Part shown: piece by piece, positions 58,443-64,000 of the stretch
Numbering within the stretch: position 1 is the first letter of the stretch
Layout: each line of letters begins with the position of its first letter
NCBI GenBank assembly: GCA_014905825.1
Contig: JACGCN010000002.1
Coordinates: forward strand, 2,852,001 to 2,916,000
Direction of reading: 5' to 3'
Source of the DNA: Lyophyllum atratum
Taxonomy: Eukaryota; Basidiomycota; Agaricomycetes; Agaricales; Lyophyllaceae
Length of the DNA stretch: 64,000 nucleotides
Translations under genes and position numbers: made by a program
The notes under the pieces: generated by a model
Database searches by the model: none
What the model was told of the DNA's origin: nothing
Seen by the model: the letters and a program-made list of their open reading frames with translations, nothing else

Positions 58443-60455
58443 TTGGGTACCATTTTGGAACCCCATTGCTCGCTCTCCCAAACTACATTGCTCATTACTC
58501 GCTCGGACATTCAGGCATGGCACATAACAACCAGCACAAACCCTTGCGTAGGAAAATGCCCTTTCCTGTCTTATCTGTCACCTAATCCGGATATTTCAGC
58601 ACCTTTGGACGATCTAAAGCCACATATCTTGCGGTACTGGGCAATGCGCAAGACCGACAAGGAGATTCTGACACTGCTGAAGGAAAAACATTTTGATACC
58701 AATGTCTATGGGCTTGGGTAGGTTGCTTCAGGCTCTATTAGCATTCTGATAACCCTAACAAGTTCATAGTATAGTGTCATTTAGGCGGCTGCGACGCGAT
58801 AGACTGGGGCTAGAGCGAACTCGTCAGCAAAAACACACCTTGCAATCGATTCGTGAACCGATGCTCTCCTTGCGTCACCAATATCCCAAAGCTGGTGCGA
58901 TAGATATGAAAGGCTTATTGTTCCATGAAAAGGGAATGTCGGTGTCCAGGTCAGTCTGTCAACCATATACTTTGCTCGATTTCGTGCGTGATGATAGGGC
59001 AATTGCAGGCATCTGATAAACCAATACTTCAAAACTTACGAGCATGGGCTTCTGAGAGAGCGCAAGGCCCGTCGCCTGAAGCGCCGCCGTTTCTGGGCTG
59101 CTGGAGGATATTCTGGCAGTTGACCAGCATGACAAGTGGATGAGATTCGGACTTCGATTGCACACTGGGATCGATCCTTTCGCTGGGCGGATCCATTGGT
59201 TAAAAGTTTGGTGGACGAACAGCAACCCCAAACTAATTGGAGGCTACTACTTGGATTTTATCAACGAGACTGGACGTGAGTTAATTTCTATGCGTCTCCG
59301 TATCAAGTATTATCATGGGCCATGGCAGCTAACCCATTTTCTGTATAGATATGCCCTTAGTCACGCAGAGCGACCCAGGGTCCGAGAACTATGGCATTGC
59401 AAATATAACGACCGGACTTCGACATTGGCACGATCCTAACCTTCAAGGGACTCTACAACATCGATGGATGCGGGAGAAGAAGAATGTTATGCCCGAGATT
59501 GCTTGGTCGCAGATGCGACGGCGCTTTACTCCCGGATTCGAAGATATACTCGAAGTTGGTGCTCAGAATGAATGGTATGATATTGACCAACCTCTCGACG
59601 TGTGAGTATCTGCAGTATTGGAGTTTAAACTTTGTCCACAACTTTTTCATAGGCTGGTATTCCGCTGGGTTTTCATCCCCTGGCTCCAGCAGGAACTCAA
59701 CGCCTACATGCGCCGCATCAACAACTCCAAGAAGCGTTCAGATCGTAACAAAATCCTTCCACATGGTGTTCCTAATGATATCTATGAGTCGCCAGAGAGG
59801 TATGGCTGCCTCGACTTCAAGGTAATTCATGATCTCAAATGAATGATATGTCGATTTCGACTGAAGAACATTTCAGGTGAAAGTAGACCCTGCTGCTGTA
59901 GCTCACATGTGAGAACTGTATGCTCCACCCAGTGACCCTGTCTTTGAGCTGGTGCCAGCATCTTTCAACCGGTTTGCAAATGCCTTGTACGAGACGATGC
60001 ACAGCCCAGTTATTACACGCGATAATGTCTGGCACATATACCTCGAGCTGCATGACCGATTCTCCCACTTGGACGAAGCATTTGCATATCTCGAGCGGTG
60101 GCAAGAGGTTTTGCAACCGGAAGGGAATCCTCAGTACGACCTTTTAGAAGGACAGCAGGATCTCATGGGTGGCCCTGACGACGTCGGTGAAAATGGTTCG
60201 TATTACATGGGAGGTGTCAACAATGGTCATGGACTAGGTATGTGCTTCGAATTCTTTATGACTTGCTTTTCCCTTGAAGTTTCCAATGATCCAGATAATT
60301 CTCACCACACCATATTGGATGACATGGATGGCGATGCCGAAGACTTGGTGGTCCAGTTTACTGATGATGAGGAAGAGTTGGAAGTTGAGCAAGACTTAGC
60401 TGTACGGTTTACAGATGATGAGTACATACCCACAGACGAGAGAGATCAATGGTAG
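58443..60455 (+). pseudogene. integrase-core-domain protein gene, broken
   Basis: Segments match a common Agaricomycete integrase-core family: DRLGLERTRQQKHTLQSIRE, MKGLLFHEKGMSVSR, DILAVDQHDKW with GLRLHTGIDPF, LVTQSDPGSENYGIAN, QGTLQHRWMREKKNVMPEIA, and RSDRNKILPHGVPNDIYES. The first two catalytic Asp (VDQH, QSDPG) are visible. Introns at 58719-58768, 58951-59008, 59278-59348 and 59602-59653 (approximate) look intact. The frame is broken at about 59103-59107 (FWAAG out of frame with LEDILAVDQHDKW). A TGA at about 59909 follows AVAHM, where relatives have Arg, before ELYAPPSDPVFELVP. The 5' start is uncertain. It is probably a decayed, formerly mobile or domesticated gene. Confidence 0.72.
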
Positions 60456-62751
60456 GCCATATCCTATCCAATGTACTGTCAATTTTGTTGCATGAAAAGC
60501 GGGTGAATCGGTTGTCTACGCCTGGGCACCTGGGGCAAGACCTTTACATAAAAACATGAGCAAACAACCTTGACCCAGATATTGCATCGAGCAAAGCAAC
60601 ATCGCGCTGCTAAATGAATGAAAATGGCCAGGTACATTCGAAAGTAGTACTATGGTTGTCCCCTATAACGGTGTGTTTTCTTAACTTATTCATTATCTGC
60701 AGTGTCTATGCAAAGGAGGACACGGCAGGTTAGTTTGCATTAATTTGATGTTAGTTTGCATTTATTTGACTGCAACCGCATCGAGCTCATGATGGATGAT
60801 AACTTCAACAAGATAACTTACACATTTGTAGGGGATATGACAAGGATCCGGAGCAGATGAGTACCACGAAGATTCGCGACCTCGGCCAGCCGGCTCGGCG
60901 AGTGTAAGCAGACAATTCATGAAGGTATTGGCCACGAACTCTTCGAGGTAAGGCCCACCTCAATGCCTTGTATGTAACCTCACCAATCTGATAGACATAC
61001 CTCAGAATTCTCCTATCGATGTGTTTTCCCAGCGTCTCAGCACCAACAGCCTCTGCCCTTCCTCCGAGACATGGCCCTCATCAACCGCTTTGTTGGAGGC
61101 CTCGGCATCGTACGCATCGACGGCCTGCTCATTGGCCTCAAGTACCTTGCGGTAGAGACCGCGGCCCTCTCCTGGATCACGTTTGGGGAGGTGCTCCATC
61201 CGCGCCAGGACAAGGCGTGGTTCAAGAAGGGCGAGGGCGTCGTGGCAGGGAACGCCATTTCAACATTTCATCGGGCAGGTCAGCTCTGATGTCGTCGAGT
61301 GAGGAATGGGGAGGGGCGCCGAGTGAGGAATGGGGAGGGGCGCCGCCATCGTAAGACCCCATCTACTTCGCCACACCAGGCTCGAAGGAGGGGATGCTCT
61401 CGCTATTGACGGCGACGGAAGGGACCCACCCTGTCCTCCACCTTCTCACCTCACACCTCAGACGCTAGCAACACGCCAAAATCTCCCCACATCGCCCACA
61501 ATCCCTTCGCCCCCGCCCACCCCTACCTTCACGCAAAAACACCACCCCCCGATCCTGCTCGTCCTGGACATTTATCGGGCGGGATCGGTTTCCATGTCGA
61601 CTTCGGACTCGAGTGAGGAATGGGAGGTCCCCAGCAGCGGTAATCGCCACCCATGTCCATCAACTCTTGCTCTCCTCACCCACGGCTCCTGCTGAAGGGG
61701 CGCAGTTGTCTGATTATAACATTGTGCTTGGGGTGCGTCCTTGCAGTTTCTTATCTTGTACTAACACCGCCCACAGATCCAGCAATGCATTGCCTCCGCC
61801 TTCTCCCACCCAGCCGCCCACCTCACCACCCTCGGGCCTTTTTGTCATCAGCATCCTCACAGTCGCCCTCGGCACCTGGATCCACCTCAACTGCTTCTGC
61901 ACCCTCAGCCAGCTCTTCACCTTCGACCGCATTCACCTCCCTCCAACCGAATAAAATTGTCTCCAACCCCTCCACCCAATACGGCGTGTAGCCCTGAAGG
62001 CGGCACATCATCTTCAAAGGCCGTCTAGTCTTGCTGATACTCTGGCGATGCAAGCGCAAGCGCGGGCGCGGGCTGGGGAGGGGTGGTGGTGGGGGCGGGT
62101 TAGAAGAGGAGGCGGGGAGGCGGTATTCGTCCAGGGAATAGGACGAGGTCGATGATTATTATTGAAAGTGAGGGTTCAGCAGGAAGTTGGTGCGAGTTGG
62201 TGCGAGGCGAGTGCAGGGTCGGGGTCGGTGACAAGCTGGGGTTAAGGCGAGTACAGACCTTCTTCTCCCGGGCTGACATCACAACATTACTGGGAGGAGG
62301 GGGAGGAGGATGTGGGGAACGACAAGGCGGGTGACGAGGCAGGTGCAGAAGGGAAAGGGGGGTGCTCGAGTGGGGAATCTGGGGAGTCGAGTGAGAGCGA
62401 CAAGGGGGAAGGAAGACCGTGTCTTTTCAAATTTGATGTAGTCCTAGCTTCATAGGATGTGCAATGACATGAAATAGAATGAGACGTCCCAGAACAGCGA
62501 GGTTGGATGATGTCGGAGGAGGTGTGAGAGACGGCTGGTGGCGGATATCCTTGGAAAGTGTTTTGGAGAAGACTGACTGGCGTGAATACGGGGTATTGCT
62601 GCTAGCGTGGCGTAGAATTCACACAATGATGACAATACAATCAATAATCAAAGTCGATGCAAGAAATTCACATTGCAACACGAAGTAAAAAACAATCTAC
62701 AAGAAGCTCAAGTATCTCTAACCTAGAAATCAATGAATCAATGTCAACGCG
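60456..62751. other. 2.3-kb region without a supported gene; GC-rich repeats
   Basis: Several frames are open (61002-61199 -, 61071-61289 +, 61653-61991 +, 61823-62059 -), but none has a domain or exon structure I trust. A TTAGTTTGCATT(A/T)ATTTGA direct repeat lies at about 60730-60770. The G-rich stretch at 62280-62310 is purine-biased. Confidence 0.4.
61297..61344. repeat. 24-bp tandem repeat, two units
   Basis: Two exact copies of a 24-bp unit beginning GAGTGAGGAATGGGGAGGGG. A partial third copy (GAGTGAGGAATGGGAGG) occurs at about 61611. Confidence 0.85.
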
Positions 62752-64000
62752 TCATCGTAATGGCAACGGCGATGATGGTGGTGATGAAGAGGTTGGCAAG
62801 GAAGGTAGTAGTAATGGCGATGAAGGTGGGGAGGAGGTAGCGGGCAAGGAAGCTCGTAGCAATGGTGAAGAAGGTGGTGAAGACGAGGTTGGTAATGAAG
62901 ACTGCGATGGTGAAGGAGGTGGAGACGAGGAGGTTGGCGCGTGGTATGAACGTGCTGAAGCCGAACGTGAAGCGCGAGGGCGAGGGGGCAACGGTGAGGT
63001 CAAGATCGACAGTAAGAGGTCTCGGTCTGCAGATCGACGAGGCTTCTTCCGCTTGGGTGCCAGGTCATCGTTGACGTTTTCCTTTTCCTCCTTGTCGAGA
63101 GGGCGCTTTGTGGCGGTAGCGGCTCCAACTCTAGCGGACGATTTAGAGACTGCAGCTTTGACGGTCTTGAGCACTGTGCTAGAGAGGCCATCCTTGTGTG
63201 AATCCGTCGCTTTCAACTTGGATGTCTCCAGCGAGTATTCCAGTCGCTCATGATAGAAAACGGGCACCCGTGGGTCTCCTTTGCACAACATGACCCTAGA
63301 ATATTGATGAGCAAAGATAACATGAGATTCTGATGTTTTCGAACACCACTCACACGTCTTTGCCACGGCCCTTTATGCGACGCGCGATTCCACAGTAATC
63401 GAGCGGCCCAACAGCATAGTTCTTCGTATGCTGTGTTATGTGTGAGAACAGGAGTTTGCTGCGTTCCTCGTTCCCGATGATCTCGACCTTGACCCGTTTG
63501 GGCTTCACGGGGACGCTCTTCTTTCTAAAAGGAAGTTAGTCTCCACGATAGAGAGTGAAATAATTAGAGGTTACGTTTTGGGATGCACTGGCGTATATTC
63601 AGGATAGTCGGGAGTGTCTGCGGTCGAGTTTTCATAAATAGGAATTATGGACCAGACATTGGTCCTGTTAATGCGGTAAACTGTTGTTGGCTCCCAGTTG
63701 GCTCTAAGTTCCTGTGGGCCCTGAAGAAAAAGTCGTTCATACGCAGTCAAATCGAGCCAGGAGTTAGATGTCGCTGAGACTATTCAAATTAAAACATGTC
63801 CATAACGATACATGAAGAGACTTACATTCAGGCTTTGTGAAATAACGGGTGAGAGCGTTGTCAGAGGTCAAAGGTAGACCTTCAAGGGCAGCTAGACGTG
63901 CCCATGCGTCGTTCCCGAAGATGAGAACTCCCAGATTGAGATCATCGAGCTTGGACAACGCAGCTCGACAAAATTCAGGCTCAAAGACATCGAATGGCAT
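62752..64000 (-). CDS. hypothetical protein with Ser/Pro-repeat tail, possibly partial
   Basis: Exons are complement(63826-64000, 63575-63773, 63354-63524, 62752-63295), introns 52, 50 and 58 nt, giving 362 aa. The first ATG is at the window edge, so upstream coding sequence cannot be excluded. The N-terminal half is globular (PEFCRAALSKLDDLNLGVLI, TAYERLFLQGPQELRANW, HITQHTKNYAVGPLDYCGIA) without a domain I recognise. The C-terminal third is basic (APKRKKPRRSADRD) and then consists of about five imperfect repeats of TSSSPPSSPLL. It is probably a nuclear, partly disordered protein; function is unknown. Confidence 0.65.

Noticed and set aside
54915..60622. Shared 18-mer GCTGCTAAATGAATGAAA at about 54915 and 60606, in the same orientation, flanking the alpha-kinase and integrase genes
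   Set aside because: Only a short direct match with no extended similarity, inverted ends or target duplication; it could be chance, so I do not call an element boundary.
61653..62059. Frames of 112 aa (+) and 78 aa (-) with a possible hydrophobic segment
   Set aside because: The low-complexity Ser/Pro versus Glu/Ala content is a GC-rich strand effect; neither shows conserved motifs.

Overview
This is a stretch of nuclear genome from a filamentous basidiomycete, almost certainly an Agaricomycete (mushroom-forming fungus). The signs are many short GT-AG introns (mostly 49-63 nt), compact genes on both strands, a eukaryotic tRNA-Ile, and protein families typical of or expanded in Agaricomycetes (DUF6593, HNH_2-type nuclease-like proteins, alpha-type kinase, F-box, HET domain, integrase-core proteins, M35 metallopeptidase). 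I cannot name the species. Most exon chains were worked out by hand by joining frames at GT-AG sites and keeping codon phase; they are predictions.

Left part (0.5-10 kb): an atypical protein kinase-like gene (0.5-2.0 kb), a possibly N-myristoylated NADAR-domain protein (3.1-4.9 kb, +), a La/LARP7-type protein resembling fission-yeast Pof8 (5.1-6.9 kb, -), and two orphan genes (7.2-8.1 and 9.2-10.1 kb, +). Each orphan is preceded by a degenerate copy of the 3' end of VPS41.

Central conserved part (10.8-42.9 kb): mainly housekeeping genes. They are VPS41 (HOPS tethering, -), CHS5 (exomer cargo export, -), SSN3/CDK8 (Mediator kinase, +), a secreted M35 metalloendopeptidase (+), TAF4 (TFIID, -), a NUP42/Amo1-like FG nucleoporin (+), tRNA-Ile(AAT) (-), an F-box protein (+), mitochondrial ribosomal protein uL13m (+), a possible Rrn9-domain protein (-), TTC27/Emw1 (+), a DUF6593 protein (-), EMC6 (-), HOM2 aspartate-semialdehyde dehydrogenase (+), and a GDA1/CD39 nucleotidase with a suspected frameshift or ultra-short intron (+). 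Vesicle-traffic, transcription, nuclear-pore and biosynthetic genes are mixed, with no evidence of one pathway or cluster.

Right accessory part (43.4-60.5 kb): a HET-domain protein, the exosome subunit gene RRP43, then a tandem array of three HNH_2-like genes on a 1,982-bp unit. The middle copy is a hybrid of its two neighbours, the expected product of unequal crossing-over. A truncated fourth copy lies beside a 570-bp element with 40-bp terminal inverted repeats. An alpha-kinase gene with a GC-AG intron and a broken integrase-core gene follow. This is the least ordinary part of the window. The last kilobase holds a minus-strand hypothetical gene reaching the window edge.
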